Virus record (IMG/VR): IMGVR_UViG_3300042731_000990
Span: 1-64,000 of that record
Source: a virus
Reading direction: 5' to 3' (one strand)
Length of the DNA stretch: 64,000 bases
Part shown: positions 39,601-45,862 of the stretch, one piece after another
Position numbering within the stretch: the first letter of the stretch is position 1
Layout: each line of letters starts with the position of its first letter
Notes under the pieces: generated by a model
Databases searched by the model: none
The model's input: the letters and a program-made list of their open reading frames with translations, nothing else
Told to the model about the DNA's origin: nothing
Translations under genes and position numbers: made by a program

Positions 39601-41129
39601 TTGAAGATACTTTTGCAATATTTAAACAGGCTGCAAAGGATAGAAGTTACTATTCTAGATCTCAAACTCAAGCTGATGGTACAGAAAAAAAAGAATTTGT
39701 AAAGCCTGAAGAAGTTAGAGCTACTAAACGTTTAGATAAGTGGTTTAAAATGACTTATAATAAAGAGAACTACTTTGATAATATGGACGGAGGTCAACGT
39801 AGAATGGAAGTAGGTGTACGTAAGTTATTACAAGGTTCTTCTCTTTTGTATGTAGGTCTTAGCCCTATTGCTAACGCTTCAAACTATATTTGGGGTAGAG
39901 TGTCAACTGTTTTAGAAACTGCCGGTGGTAGATACTATAGTAGAAATGCTATGACTAAAGCTGTTAGTCTATATAATACAGAGTTTTTAGGTGGAGTTAT
40001 GCTTAAGACTATGAAAGGTTTTGATAAGCAGTTTAACTTTAAATCTAATCAGTCTATGTCTAAGTATGAGGCTCTGGCTAATCACTTTAATATGGCACGT
40101 CAGCTTATGGCTGGTGAAGAAAGATCTGATGCTCCTATACCAGGTGCTTATAAGTTGCAAGATTCTGCGGAATTTAATGTCCAGTCTAAAACTGGTATGG
40201 CTATTCTGTTATCACAAACTCTTAAGGATCAAAACGGAACTGAAATGAATGTTTATGATGCTTATGATTTTAATCAGGAAACAGGTGAAGTTACTTTGAA
40301 ACCAGGAGAGTGGACACTTATAAAAAGAGATGATCAAGGTAATATAACTGAAGAAGTATCTTTTAATTCTACAGAGAAAGCTAATCTTCAGAATTACATT
40401 TACGAGGTTAACAAGCAAATGCATGGTAACTATGCAGAAGAAGATAGAGCTGCTTGGCAAGATAATACATTTGGTACTCTAGCATTCCAATTCCATAAAT
40501 GGGTTTATCCAGCTTATAAAGCTCACTTTAAACGTAGATACTATGATGAAAACTTAGGTTACTATGAAGGTCGTGTAGTAAGTTTAATAAACTTTGGTCG
40601 TGCTATACGTGATTATGGTAGCTGGGCTGAAGCTGTATCTGCAACAGATGAACTTGCTAAAGCTAATATTAGAAAGTTAGGAGCTCAGCTAACAGTCATT
40701 GTAAGTACATTCATTATAGCTAATATTTTGAAAGGTATAATGAAATCTGTAGGTGATGATGAAGATGAAAATAAATTTATAAGACGTAATCTCAACGCAT
40801 TAAGTTTCTTAAATGATAGATTACAAGGTGAGGCTATGTTCTTCTTTAATCCTTATGAGTTAGCTACAGCTGCAGAGAGTCCTTTTGCTTCTAGTAGATA
40901 TATCAAAAACTTGTGGGATGCTTTAAGTACTACTGCAATGTCTGCTTACTATGGAATAGTTCAAGACCACGAAGAGCTTTTAGATAATAAGAATGTATAC
41001 TATCAAAAAGGTAGTAGAAAAGGTAAGCTTAAACTTGCTAAAGAGTGGGGTGATGTTATACCAGCTCTTTATCAGATAAACAGATACAAAGCCTTTGATA
41101 CAGTCAGTAAAGACTACAGAGCTAATTAA
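36609..41129 (+). CDS. Giant virion protein with N-terminal PD-(D/E)XK nuclease domain
   Basis: 1506 residues. Residues about 75-330 form a RecB/Cas4-like PD-(D/E)XK nuclease: GSIDILVVKANGELEVLDLK supplies Asp215, Asp229 and Lys231, and QQHALQTGLYARML the downstream Q-x-x-x-Y motif. The rest is long and helical with strongly basic stretches (about 945-985), a hydrophobic stretch at about 1073-1110 and a probable transmembrane helix at about 1357-1379 (AQLTVIVSTFIIANILKG). The combination of nuclease and membrane-active C-terminus in a late virion gene suggests ejected cargo that may act on host DNA or at the membrane. It is the last gene of the late block and ends right at a strong terminator. 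Confidence 0.75.
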   Translation: MAKVCFNKNLEEYKELQGVYGSDLIVDAVIESYQKIKKTDAYPSVEDVAAMLNDKGQVVKMDPVKAKLFKAAGDSSLNPQQRQVVQDLAEFHLDVKFEEEGHKYTHVGSGKQLDSTTTLMKGTLDDMGQYAVNRRIGNLFDRMLEAAILGQSLDSVSLVFREEGKDVSLVIEDSLKEEIWNWAQDVVADLQAEGSVVIPQFRVSSEKDNVAGSIDILVVKANGELEVLDLKSSKNSITSENYITPYPLKASDNTKGYKGSKIADELGGDQYLSTEQQHALQTGLYARMLMNKGFVVSRTASYHVKYKMNDDATTAVGFDIEGYREHNAETDMKTYADVIVKLEESNQTVDQSGQLSREMGEDGKPEIDVEDDGVKINHFELALLIKEKIYTPLSQRLKTLQDLYDKRVNITDPKRNLFVPKQAETIDALADLLYMIDKEGKTGKSLLAYGRFMNYAIKDVNKFIEYVGNDSNLNREVTAGVLQNFGMFLKSYESILADTATLDKLLPPEQLSIVSKLKDKLAEGREVFEASKKEWLIRSIQSGTSQALTREQIETALNEAQDIGRGEAFLGDLTTSTDLILRLIDKKYKQQRIEADDEAAKFNAQVDEAIADLVRLSPTELGGSKAKVDYSFMYEEVNGEALIIDRLGSNYTQKLQELKSALYNEDGDYIQYREITDVNKASQDDIDHNKRVFEARKNYREFLNAEIIEKGQVKDGKDHRYTAEFKAERAKYEMLVGKRWVKKVGVSDYAYRRYRNKYYNVLSDIIVPVKNSKGQTTGATKRVSIEVVDRKYVEAREVSADGVNYLNPAYEKLMNPTTELGRAQKKFYEFYINEWVGKKLSSLPNEYESFLKHRVPVLEDHVNNFANLPVPLRVIAKIGKSLYDFFADWSLPVPQVKRTRLDENGDIVSAVPLFIPGFRGTASEQKLKDLAEAKAKARKDMLDGKITHDQYRKIKRDIKDQEKRIERMPKKARTDVNIADAMKAQNAQVSYYNHMTRLEDTFAIFKQAAKDRSYYSRSQTQADGTEKKEFVKPEEVRATKRLDKWFKMTYNKENYFDNMDGGQRRMEVGVRKLLQGSSLLYVGLSPIANASNYIWGRVSTVLETAGGRYYSRNAMTKAVSLYNTEFLGGVMLKTMKGFDKQFNFKSNQSMSKYEALANHFNMARQLMAGEERSDAPIPGAYKLQDSAEFNVQSKTGMAILLSQTLKDQNGTEMNVYDAYDFNQETGEVTLKPGEWTLIKRDDQGNITEEVSFNSTEKANLQNYIYEVNKQMHGNYAEEDRAAWQDNTFGTLAFQFHKWVYPAYKAHFKRRYYDENLGYYEGRVVSLINFGRAIRDYGSWAEAVSATDELAKANIRKLGAQLTVIVSTFIIANILKGIMKSVGDDEDENKFIRRNLNALSFLNDRLQGEAMFFFNPYELATAAESPFASSRYIKNLWDALSTTAMSAYYGIVQDHEELLDNKNVYYQKGSRKGKLKLAKEWGDVIPALYQINRYKAFDTVSKDYRAN

Positions 41130-41159
41130 AAAAGAGGGAGCACAAAGCTCCCTTTTTTT
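41128..41159. terminator. Strong bidirectional terminator closing the late block
   Basis: A-run plus GGGAGC (41136-41141), loop ACAAA, GCTCCC (41147-41152), then seven T (41153-41159). The flanking A- and T-runs also allow termination for the minus-strand gene that ends at 41158. Confidence 0.9.
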
Positions 41160-41337
41160 ATACCAATACTCCAATTTGAAAGAATAATAAACCTATCACG
41201 AGTAAGTGATGTTGGTCTGGTTCTTCTTGTTCTTCTGATTTAAATACATAAGCTTTATTTATTTTAAAGCCTAATAGAACTTCATCCTTTGGAAGGACAT
41301 TCACGGAAACTCTTGTCCCTAGTGAGATTGAGTACAT
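41158..41337 (-). CDS. Small hypothetical protein, 59 residues
   Basis: An ATG at 41337 (reverse strand) opens 59 codons ending in TAA at 41158-41160. The sequence is MYSISLGTRVSVNVLPKDEV, then a central LLGFKINKAYVF, an acidic patch EEQEEPDQHH and a hydrophobic end LLVIGLLFFQIGVLV. No function is recognised. The gene uses the shared terminator at 41128-41159, is the only gene on this strand between the structural genes and 45.8 kb, and diverges from the holin gene at 41473. Its coherent composition supports a real gene. The C-terminal hydrophobic pattern resembles the 51-residue protein at 45478. Codon-use or homology checks would decide. Confidence 0.55.
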   Translation of the reverse strand: MYSISLGTRVSVNVLPKDEVLLGFKINKAYVFKSEEQEEPDQHHLLVIGLLFFQIGVLV

Positions 41338-41376
41338 AATTAAATTGTTTAAGGTTAATATACTAATATAAACTTT

Positions 41377-41398
41377 TCAGGTTTATCTCCCAACCTGA
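41377..41398 (+). promoter_or_regulatory. Inverted repeat in the divergent 41338-41472 gap
   Basis: TCAGGTT (41377-41383) and AACCTGA (41392-41398) form a perfect 7-bp stem, followed by GAGGGA and the T-rich TTTTATTTTTAG. It could terminate read-through towards the lysis genes or be an operator between the two divergent genes. Confidence 0.45.
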
Positions 41399-41433
41399 GA
41401 GGGATTTTATTTTTAGTTGTTTTCCTACAGCCA

Positions 41434-41456
41434 TTTTCGTATCTTATATATAGATA
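41434..41456 (+). promoter_or_regulatory. Putative promoter of the lysis/two-component operon
   Basis: TTTTC followed by GTATCTTATATATAGATA (41439-41456), 34 bases before the ATG at 41473. A TTG at 41417-41419 lies 20 bases ahead of the TAT, matching the Bacteroidota -33/-7 spacing. It shares the GTATCTT core with 20242 and 46564. Confidence 0.5.
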
Positions 41457-41472
41457 GAAACCAACAACTTAC

Positions 41473-41724
41473 ATGATGTTTAAAAAATTAAAATCAAAGC
41501 TTATGGCGTTTGCTGATATCTTTAAAGATGAAAATGATTACAATGAAAAGACTATTATTGGTTTTATGTCATTTGCTGTTATGGTAATTTTTGCTGTAGT
41601 AGATCTTGTTACTGGATACGTAGGTAAAGACCTCGTAATTAACGAAGGGATCTATAACAGTTTTGTTATAATCACTCTAGGTAGTTTTGGTATTGCAGGC
41701 CTAGAAAAATTTGCTAAGAAATGA
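41473..41724 (+). CDS. Holin candidate, two transmembrane segments
   Basis: 83 residues. A charged amphipathic N-terminus (FKKLKSKLMAFADIFKDEND) is followed by two hydrophobic helices at about 30-52 (IGFMSFAVMVIFAVVDLV) and about 60-78 (YNSFVIITLGSFGIAGL), with a basic end (EKFAKK). Size, topology and its place directly before a cell-wall-type gene match phage holins. The next gene starts 4 bases before this stop (ATGA overlap), giving translational coupling. No sequence family is certain. The first two codons are both ATG; either may start. Confidence 0.65.
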   Translation: MMFKKLKSKLMAFADIFKDENDYNEKTIIGFMSFAVMVIFAVVDLVTGYVGKDLVINEGIYNSFVIITLGSFGIAGLEKFAKK

Positions 41725-42191
41725 AATTAGAAGTAGTAAGAATCAGCAGTCAAGAGGACAGCACAAACGGAATTTTATTTGATGTTACAGAAGGAAGAAA
41801 GTTTTTATGCTACACTCTTGAAGATGAGTATAGGGAAACAAAAGTTATGTCTGAAACACGAATTCCTGCTGGCACATATAAAATCACTCTTAGAACGGTA
41901 GGAGGTCACCATGAAAGATATACTAAGAAATATGGTGAAATGCACAAGGGCATGTTATGGGTACGTGATGTGCCTAATTTTAAGTGGATCCTTATTCATA
42001 CTGGTAATACTGATGAACACACTGCTGGGTGCCTCCTTGTTGGTGATAGTCAACAAAACAATGCTATCAAGGCTGATGGTTTTGTTGGTTCAAGTACTCA
42101 GGCGTATAAAAGAATTTATCCTCCAATTGCTGCAGCTTTGGAAGCAGGAGAAGAAGTAACCATTACTTATATAGATTACGATACGGTATAA
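41721..42191 (+). CDS. DUF5675-like protein, putative lysis enzyme
   Basis: 156 residues. The pattern RIPAGTYKITLR (about 47-58), WVRDVPNFKWILIHTGN (His93) and TAGCLLVG (Cys104) matches DUF5675, in which a His and a Cys sit as in L,D-transpeptidase-like folds. The family is common in phages of Bacteroidota; its biochemical activity is not, to my knowledge, settled. Location one overlap downstream of the holin candidate suggests a role in lysis, perhaps cutting peptidoglycan cross-links. There is no signal peptide, so export would depend on a holin. The domain assignment is good; the lysis role is inferred. Confidence 0.7.
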   Translation: MKLEVVRISSQEDSTNGILFDVTEGRKFLCYTLEDEYRETKVMSETRIPAGTYKITLRTVGGHHERYTKKYGEMHKGMLWVRDVPNFKWILIHTGNTDEHTAGCLLVGDSQQNNAIKADGFVGSSTQAYKRIYPPIAAALEAGEEVTITYIDYDTV

Positions 42192-42209
42192 ACGAAATAA
42201 ACAAAACCA

Positions 42210-42344
42210 ATGGCAAAACACATTAACAATGCTAAGTTGACAACCTCTAAGAAACGTAGACCAGGGGTGCATGCTAAAACTAAAACTAGTAAAAGTAAAA
42301 ATTCAGCTAATTACAAAAAGAAGTATAAGGGACAAGGACGATGA
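42210..42344 (+). CDS. Small basic protein, 44 residues
   Basis: An ATG at 42210 opens 44 codons ending with TGA at 42342-42344, overlapping the next start (ATGA). It is very basic: KKRRPGVHAKTKTSKSKNSA, then NYKKKYKGQGR at the C-terminus. I have seen near-identical GVHAKTKTSK...YKGQGR peptides in other Bacteroidota phages, so it is likely a conserved phage gene and not chance. The composition suggests nucleic-acid binding or a virion internal protein, but no function is known to me. Confidence 0.7.
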   Translation: MAKHINNAKLTTSKKRRPGVHAKTKTSKSKNSANYKKKYKGQGR

Positions 42345-42553
42345 CAAAGAAGAGTTTACTTGATAGAGATAACATAGAGTTATTTATTCTTACACCAGAG
42401 GAGGATCAAAGAATATCTGATCTCCTTACTTGGGATGAGACTATACAAGAGCCAGAGGACTTGTTTCTTACACAAGAATTTAAATCTCTATCTCTATGGA
42501 AAAGATTTTATCTAAGATTAAAAGTAGCCTTTTGGGTTACGTTGAGTCTATAA
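42341..42553 (+). CDS. Small acidic hypothetical protein, 70 residues
   Basis: 70 residues, opening on the ATGA overlap with the basic-protein gene. The first half is acidic (LTPEEDQRISDLLTWDETIQ) and the C-terminus is hydrophobic and basic (LWKRFYLRLKVAFWVTLSL), which may form a membrane-associated helix. Its last 58 bases overlap the start of the next gene in another frame. Such a long overlap is uncommon, but the tight upstream coupling favours a real gene. No family is recognised. Confidence 0.55.
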   Translation: MTKKSLLDRDNIELFILTPEEDQRISDLLTWDETIQEPEDLFLTQEFKSLSLWKRFYLRLKVAFWVTLSL

Positions 42554-42738
42554 CAGACTGGACAAGCACACGTATGGTTTATTTATTAATGTCAGCTATG
42601 TTGTTTATAGCATGGTTGTTTAATTCATGGAACCTTGTGGGGTTTGTAGTAGTCATGTTAAATGTAAGTGTTTGGACTAGATTCTGTCCTAGTAAGTGGA
42701 TCTTTGAAAAGCTAGGCTTTCAAAAAACAGATCTGTAA
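42496..42738 (+). CDS. Small membrane protein resembling YgaP-like DUF2892
   Basis: 80 residues. A short helical N-terminus precedes two hydrophobic segments at about 28-45 (VYLLMSAMLFIAWLFNSW) and about 47-62 (LVGFVVVMLNVSVWTRF), then CPSKWIFEKLGFQ. The arrangement LVGxxxxxxxxxxxxCPxxxxxxxLG is characteristic of the YgaP-like transmembrane domain (DUF2892). It immediately precedes the histidine kinase, with TAATG overlap at 42736-42740, so a role as membrane partner or input of the kinase is possible; that is inference. Its start lies inside the preceding gene; a later ATG at 42574 would remove the N-terminal helix only. Confidence 0.6.
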   Translation: MEKILSKIKSSLLGYVESITDWTSTRMVYLLMSAMLFIAWLFNSWNLVGFVVVMLNVSVWTRFCPSKWIFEKLGFQKTDL

Positions 42739-43640
42739 TGAGTGTTTTAGATGGTATATCTATCAGAAGTAGAATATGTCTACTCTGTGCTACTTTGATT
42801 ATGCTGACTTTTTTTGTCTTTAAAACACTAGTAGTATTTCGTTATATACATCACAGTACTTTTACTCATTACTTTGAGTGGTTATCTGTTATTGCCTTTA
42901 TGCCTCCTTTCTTTGTAGTTGTCAAAGAATTTTTAGAAAACAAGGAGATCATAAAACAAGATCTTGGTAAGAAGAATATATATCTAGAACATGCAGCAAA
43001 AATCATTAGACATGATATGCACAGTGGTATCAATACTTACTTACCAAGAGGGATTAAGTCCCTTAACCGCAGACTTACTGAAGAAAATATTAAAGAACTC
43101 AAAATTGGATCACCCCTCAAATTAATAGCAGATGGTTTACACCATGCTCAAAAAGTATATGCAGGAGTTTATGAGTTTACAAACTTAGTTAAAGAGAACG
43201 CACAGTTAAATACCAAACCGCATAATATTAAAGAGATATTAGAAGACTACCTAAGACTAACAGCATATAAAAATCAAGTTGTCTTATCGGACAACTTACC
43301 ACAAGGTTTAGAAGTAAATGAAGCTTTGTTTTGTACAGCTTTAGATAACTTTATAAGAAACGGTTTAAAGTATAATGACGCTGGTACAAAGTATGTCAAG
43401 ATATACTTAGAGGCTGATTACCACAAAGGTTCTTTTATATGTGTAGAAGATAATGGCAGGGGTTTAACAGGTGAAGAGTTTATGGAACTCAGTAAACCTT
43501 ATGCTAGGAAAGAAGGTCAGAAAGAATCTGGCACAGGATTGGGATTAAATATTTCTATTGAGATTTTAAGAGAGCATGGTTTTATAGTACATGCTGATAA
43601 GATAAAAGAAGGTGGTACAAAAATTTATATAAAGATTTAG
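42738..43640 (+). CDS. Phage-encoded sensor histidine kinase
   Basis: 300 residues. Two transmembrane helices at about 13-34 and 45-63 are joined by a loop of roughly ten residues, so there is almost no extracytoplasmic sensor, and no PAS, GAF or HAMP is seen. The phosphoacceptor is His92 in IIRHDMHSG. The ATPase has all boxes: N box ALDNFIRNGLKYND (Asn204, Asn208), G1 VEDNGRGL (Asp238-Gly242) and G2 GTGLGL (265-270). It should autophosphorylate and pass phosphate to the receiver encoded 3 bases downstream. Such a kinase is rare in a phage; acquisition from a host is likely. The signal may come through the membrane helices or the small membrane protein upstream. Confidence 0.9.
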   Translation: MSVLDGISIRSRICLLCATLIMLTFFVFKTLVVFRYIHHSTFTHYFEWLSVIAFMPPFFVVVKEFLENKEIIKQDLGKKNIYLEHAAKIIRHDMHSGINTYLPRGIKSLNRRLTEENIKELKIGSPLKLIADGLHHAQKVYAGVYEFTNLVKENAQLNTKPHNIKEILEDYLRLTAYKNQVVLSDNLPQGLEVNEALFCTALDNFIRNGLKYNDAGTKYVKIYLEADYHKGSFICVEDNGRGLTGEEFMELSKPYARKEGQKESGTGLGLNISIEILREHGFIVHADKIKEGGTKIYIKI

Positions 43641-43643
43641 GAG

Positions 43644-44081
43644 ATGATTGATACATTGATGCTGATAGATGATGAGAATCTATTTCACTTGGTATTTGAA
43701 GATGCCTGCAGCATGTTAGATATAGCTTTATCTATTGAGGCTTTAGATAGCTCTGATGAAGCAGATAAGAAGTTTAAAGCTTGGTTCCCTGATGATCCTG
43801 ATCATGAAAGACCACAGTGTGTCTTTGTTGATCTTAACATAATTGGATCTTCATACGATGGTATAGAAATGATCCGTAAAATAAATGAAGATTATGGTAA
43901 CGGATGTGTTATTGGTATTATTTCTAGTAGTAGTGATCAGTCAGAGATTGAAAAAGCAAAAACAGTAGGAGCTCAGTTTTGGATTATTAAGTCTGATGAC
44001 ATTGAACCAAGACTAGAAGAGTTTAAAGAAGATTATGAGGGGTATATAAATAAGACAAACCCTTTTAAAGTATATAGATAA
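43644..44081 (+). CDS. Stand-alone response-regulator receiver domain
   Basis: 145 residues forming one CheY-like receiver and nothing more. The acidic pair Asp9/Asp10 (LMLIDDEN), phosphoacceptor Asp63 (VFVDLN), Ser94 (GIISSSS) and Lys116 (WIIKSDD) are all in place. There is no DNA-binding or enzymatic output domain, so a phosphorylated receiver would have to act by protein contact or as a phosphorelay intermediate. It is encoded directly after the kinase and should be its cognate partner. The stop overlaps the next start (TAATG at 44079-44083), linking it to the lipoprotein gene. Confidence 0.9.
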   Translation: MIDTLMLIDDENLFHLVFEDACSMLDIALSIEALDSSDEADKKFKAWFPDDPDHERPQCVFVDLNIIGSSYDGIEMIRKINEDYGNGCVIGIISSSSDQSEIEKAKTVGAQFWIIKSDDIEPRLEEFKEDYEGYINKTNPFKVYR

Positions 44082-44230
44082 TGAAGAATGTAATAAGGTT
44101 TGCTCTAGTGGTATATGCAATAATTGCACTTACCAGTTGTAGTAAAAGTTATGAAACAGGATATGTAACTAAAGGTAATCCTGATAACAGTTACCTGGAT
44201 ACATGTGAAATATACTGCTGCGGTGATTAG
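44081..44230 (+). CDS. Small lipoprotein, 49 residues
   Basis: ATG at 44081 overlaps the receiver stop. The N-terminus is a lipoprotein signal: MKN, a hydrophobic stretch VIRFALVVYAIIAL and lipobox LTSC with Cys20. The mature part is only 29 residues with four more cysteines (TCEIYCC near the end). After processing it should be a tiny lipid-anchored peptide in the inner or outer membrane. Too short for homology inference. Surface exclusion, lysis timing or a signal for the kinase are possibilities; none is shown. Its end overlaps the following gene by 26 bases. Confidence 0.65.
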   Translation: MKNVIRFALVVYAIIALTSCSKSYETGYVTKGNPDNSYLDTCEIYCCGD

Positions 44231-44789
44231 TTCTAAAGACACCGTAAAGGAAGCTATACTTAAAGCCAAGTCTAAGAAAGTTTTTATAGAGGGAAACTTT
44301 GTTAAGCTGTTGGCTAAGACTTCTGATCCTGAAGTTAAAGAGTATATCCAAGAGTGTAAGAAGAAAGATCTTGCACAAAGACGTAAGCGTTTAGATATTA
44401 CTAAGCAGGTCCAAGCTCAGAATAGAGAACTTGAAGAAGCTGCTGTGGTAAACAAAGCTCTACTTATTGACCTTGAAAATAAAATGGAGGAACTTGAAAT
44501 CTCTAAGAAAGAAGCTGAAGGTTTACGTGATGAAGCTTTAAATGATTTAGAAGTGATGCAGAAGAAGACTCAGTTTGAGCTTATTAGCATTATAGTAAAA
44601 TTAGCTCTTGCTGTTATAGTTGGAGTAGGTGTTACAACATCTGTTCTTTATATGTTTGTTTTATACCAGGGTTATGATTCTAAGATAATAGAGAGTACCT
44701 GGTCTAATTTATTTGGTATATTGTTAACTAATTCATTCAGTATAGTTGGTACCATTATGGGTGTCAAGTATGCTACAGAAAAAGAGTAA
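44205..44789 (+). CDS. Coiled-coil membrane protein
   Basis: 194 residues from a GTG start at 44205 (the frame has no better ATG upstream and overlaps the lipoprotein end). Residues about 50-120 are a long charged coiled coil (KKKDLAQRRKRLDITKQVQA, then ELEISKKEAEGLRDEALNDL). Two hydrophobic segments follow at about 128-152 (IIVKLALAVIVGVGVTTSVL) and about 165-185 (LFGILLTNSFSIVGTIMG). It resembles phage small membrane proteins, without a recognised family. It sits between the signalling genes and phoH and ends 2 bases before phoH. A holin-like, pinholin or anti-superinfection role is possible but unproven. Confidence 0.6.
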   Translation: MKYTAAVISSKDTVKEAILKAKSKKVFIEGNFVKLLAKTSDPEVKEYIQECKKKDLAQRRKRLDITKQVQAQNRELEEAAVVNKALLIDLENKMEELEISKKEAEGLRDEALNDLEVMQKKTQFELISIIVKLALAVIVGVGVTTSVLYMFVLYQGYDSKIIESTWSNLFGILLTNSFSIVGTIMGVKYATEKE

Positions 44790-44791
44790 TT

Positions 44792-45478
44792 ATGGCAGCA
44801 GCAAGATCTCATGATGATGAGGTGTTTAAAGCAAAAAGAAGACCTAAGCGTCCAATTAAATTTAATATAACCCTTAATGAAGAGCAAAAGCATGCAAAAG
44901 CAGAGATACTTGAAAACCCAGTCACTGTCTTACAGGGTATGGCAGGAAGTGGAAAAACTTTGGTGGCAGTGCAAGTTGGGTTGGATCTCTTATTTACAAA
45001 GCAAATTGAGAAGATTATTATTACCAGACCAACAGTTGCCAAAGAAGACATTGGTTTCCTTCCTGGAGATATCAAGGAAAAGATGGATCCGTGGCTTGCT
45101 CCTATATACCATAACTTGTACTTACTATATGACAAAGTTAAGATTGACAAGTGTGTTGAAGAAGGCTCTATAGAGATTGTACCATTTGCTTTTATGCGTG
45201 GTAGAACTTTTACTAATGCTGTAATTATTCTAGATGAAGCACAGAATGTTACCATGAATCAAATGGAGATGATGTTAGGACGTCTGGGTAAAGGTAGTAA
45301 AATGGTTGTGTGTGGTGATAAAGCTCAGATTGACTTACGTAATAAGAAAGATTCAGGCTTTGGTTTCTTATACACTTTAGAAGCACAGGTTAAAGGGTTT
45401 AAAGTGATTACTCTTAAAACAAATCACAGACACGAAATAGTAGAACCTATACTTAAGGTATACGAAGATTATAGATAA
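44792..45478 (+). CDS. phoH: PhoH-family ATPase
   Basis: 228 residues. After a basic N-terminus comes the PhoH P-loop ATPase: QGMAGSGKT (Walker A, about 50-57), ITRPTVAKEDIGFLPGD (PhoH signature), FMRGRTFTNAVIILDEAQNV (Walker B) and GDKAQIDLRN (sensor). The family is an NTPase with RNA or nucleic-acid binding links and is one of the commonest auxiliary genes in marine and other environmental phages. Its role in infection is not known. Start ATG follows the previous gene by 2 bases; the stop overlaps the next ATG (TAATG). Length is typical for phage members lacking extra domains. Confidence 0.9.
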   Translation: MAAARSHDDEVFKAKRRPKRPIKFNITLNEEQKHAKAEILENPVTVLQGMAGSGKTLVAVQVGLDLLFTKQIEKIIITRPTVAKEDIGFLPGDIKEKMDPWLAPIYHNLYLLYDKVKIDKCVEEGSIEIVPFAFMRGRTFTNAVIILDEAQNVTMNQMEMMLGRLGKGSKMVVCGDKAQIDLRNKKDSGFGFLYTLEAQVKGFKVITLKTNHRHEIVEPILKVYEDYR

Positions 45479-45633
45479 TGAATTGGCAATTAATGATTAC
45501 AGCACACTGGCCTCATGATAGATTTGCATTAGGCTGGGAAGTACTGAACCCCACAACAGAAGTAAATTGGACTACTATTCAAGTATTCTTATTTATATTT
45601 ACTATCAGGCTAGATATATTTCCTGAAGAATAA
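45478..45633 (+). CDS. Small hypothetical protein, 51 residues
   Basis: ATG at 45478 overlaps the phoH stop by one base and runs 51 codons to TAA 45631-45633. The sequence is aromatic and beta-like (MNWQLMITAHWPHDRFALGW, then TIQVFLFIFTIRLDIF). Coupling by TAATG supports translation. The hydrophobic C-terminal pattern recalls the 59-residue protein encoded at 41158-41337, but the similarity is too short to call them paralogues. It ends the plus-strand operon directly at a large hairpin. Function unknown. Confidence 0.55.
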   Translation: MNWQLMITAHWPHDRFALGWEVLNPTTEVNWTTIQVFLFIFTIRLDIFPEE

Positions 45634-45680
45634 CGGTAAGTGAGGGAGAACTTAATCTCCCCCTCTCTTATCCCTTACCG
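45634..45680. terminator. Large hairpin at the end of the plus-strand operon
   Basis: CGGTAAG (45634-45640) pairs with CTTACCG (45674-45680), enclosing GGGAGA (45644-45649) paired with TCTCCC (45656-45661). It starts directly after the stop codon and has no T-run, so it may stabilise mRNA or attenuate rather than terminate on its own. Confidence 0.6.
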
Positions 45681-45700
45681 GCTTATTAATATCCATAGCA

Positions 45701-45787
45701 GTATGATACTTAGTGTGTACCTGGTTTAATACAATGTATACATAGCAAATTACGGAGTGAAACCGTGGAGGCACCTATGTTTTTTTT
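45701..45787 (+). ncRNA. Candidate small structured RNA with intrinsic terminator
   Basis: GTATGATACTTAGTGTG (45701-45717) resembles the promoter-like elements at 20242 and 46564. Downstream, ACATAG (45740-45745) pairs with CTATGT (45775-45780), enclosing a second stem ACGG (45752-45755) with CCGT (45763-45766), and eight T follow (45780-45787). The arrangement fits either a stand-alone small RNA of about 65 bases or simply the main terminator of the operon. No open frame longer than 13 codons exists here. Confidence 0.35.
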
Positions 45788-45862
45788 ACTTGTACTGGAT
45801 ACTCTTCAATCCCTGTAAGCTGCAGGGCTACCTTATTATGTACACAAACCTCCCATAGTTTT
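45788..45862. other. Remainder of the convergent non-coding region
   Basis: Between the T-run and the stop of the minus-strand gene at 45863 lies one hairpin, CCCTG (45812-45816) with CAGGG (45824-45828). No gene, repeat or tRNA is seen. Confidence 0.4.

Noticed and set aside
44809-45255. 148-codon open frame on the minus strand
   Set aside because: It lies opposite phoH, whose Walker and PhoH motifs are intact in the plus frame.
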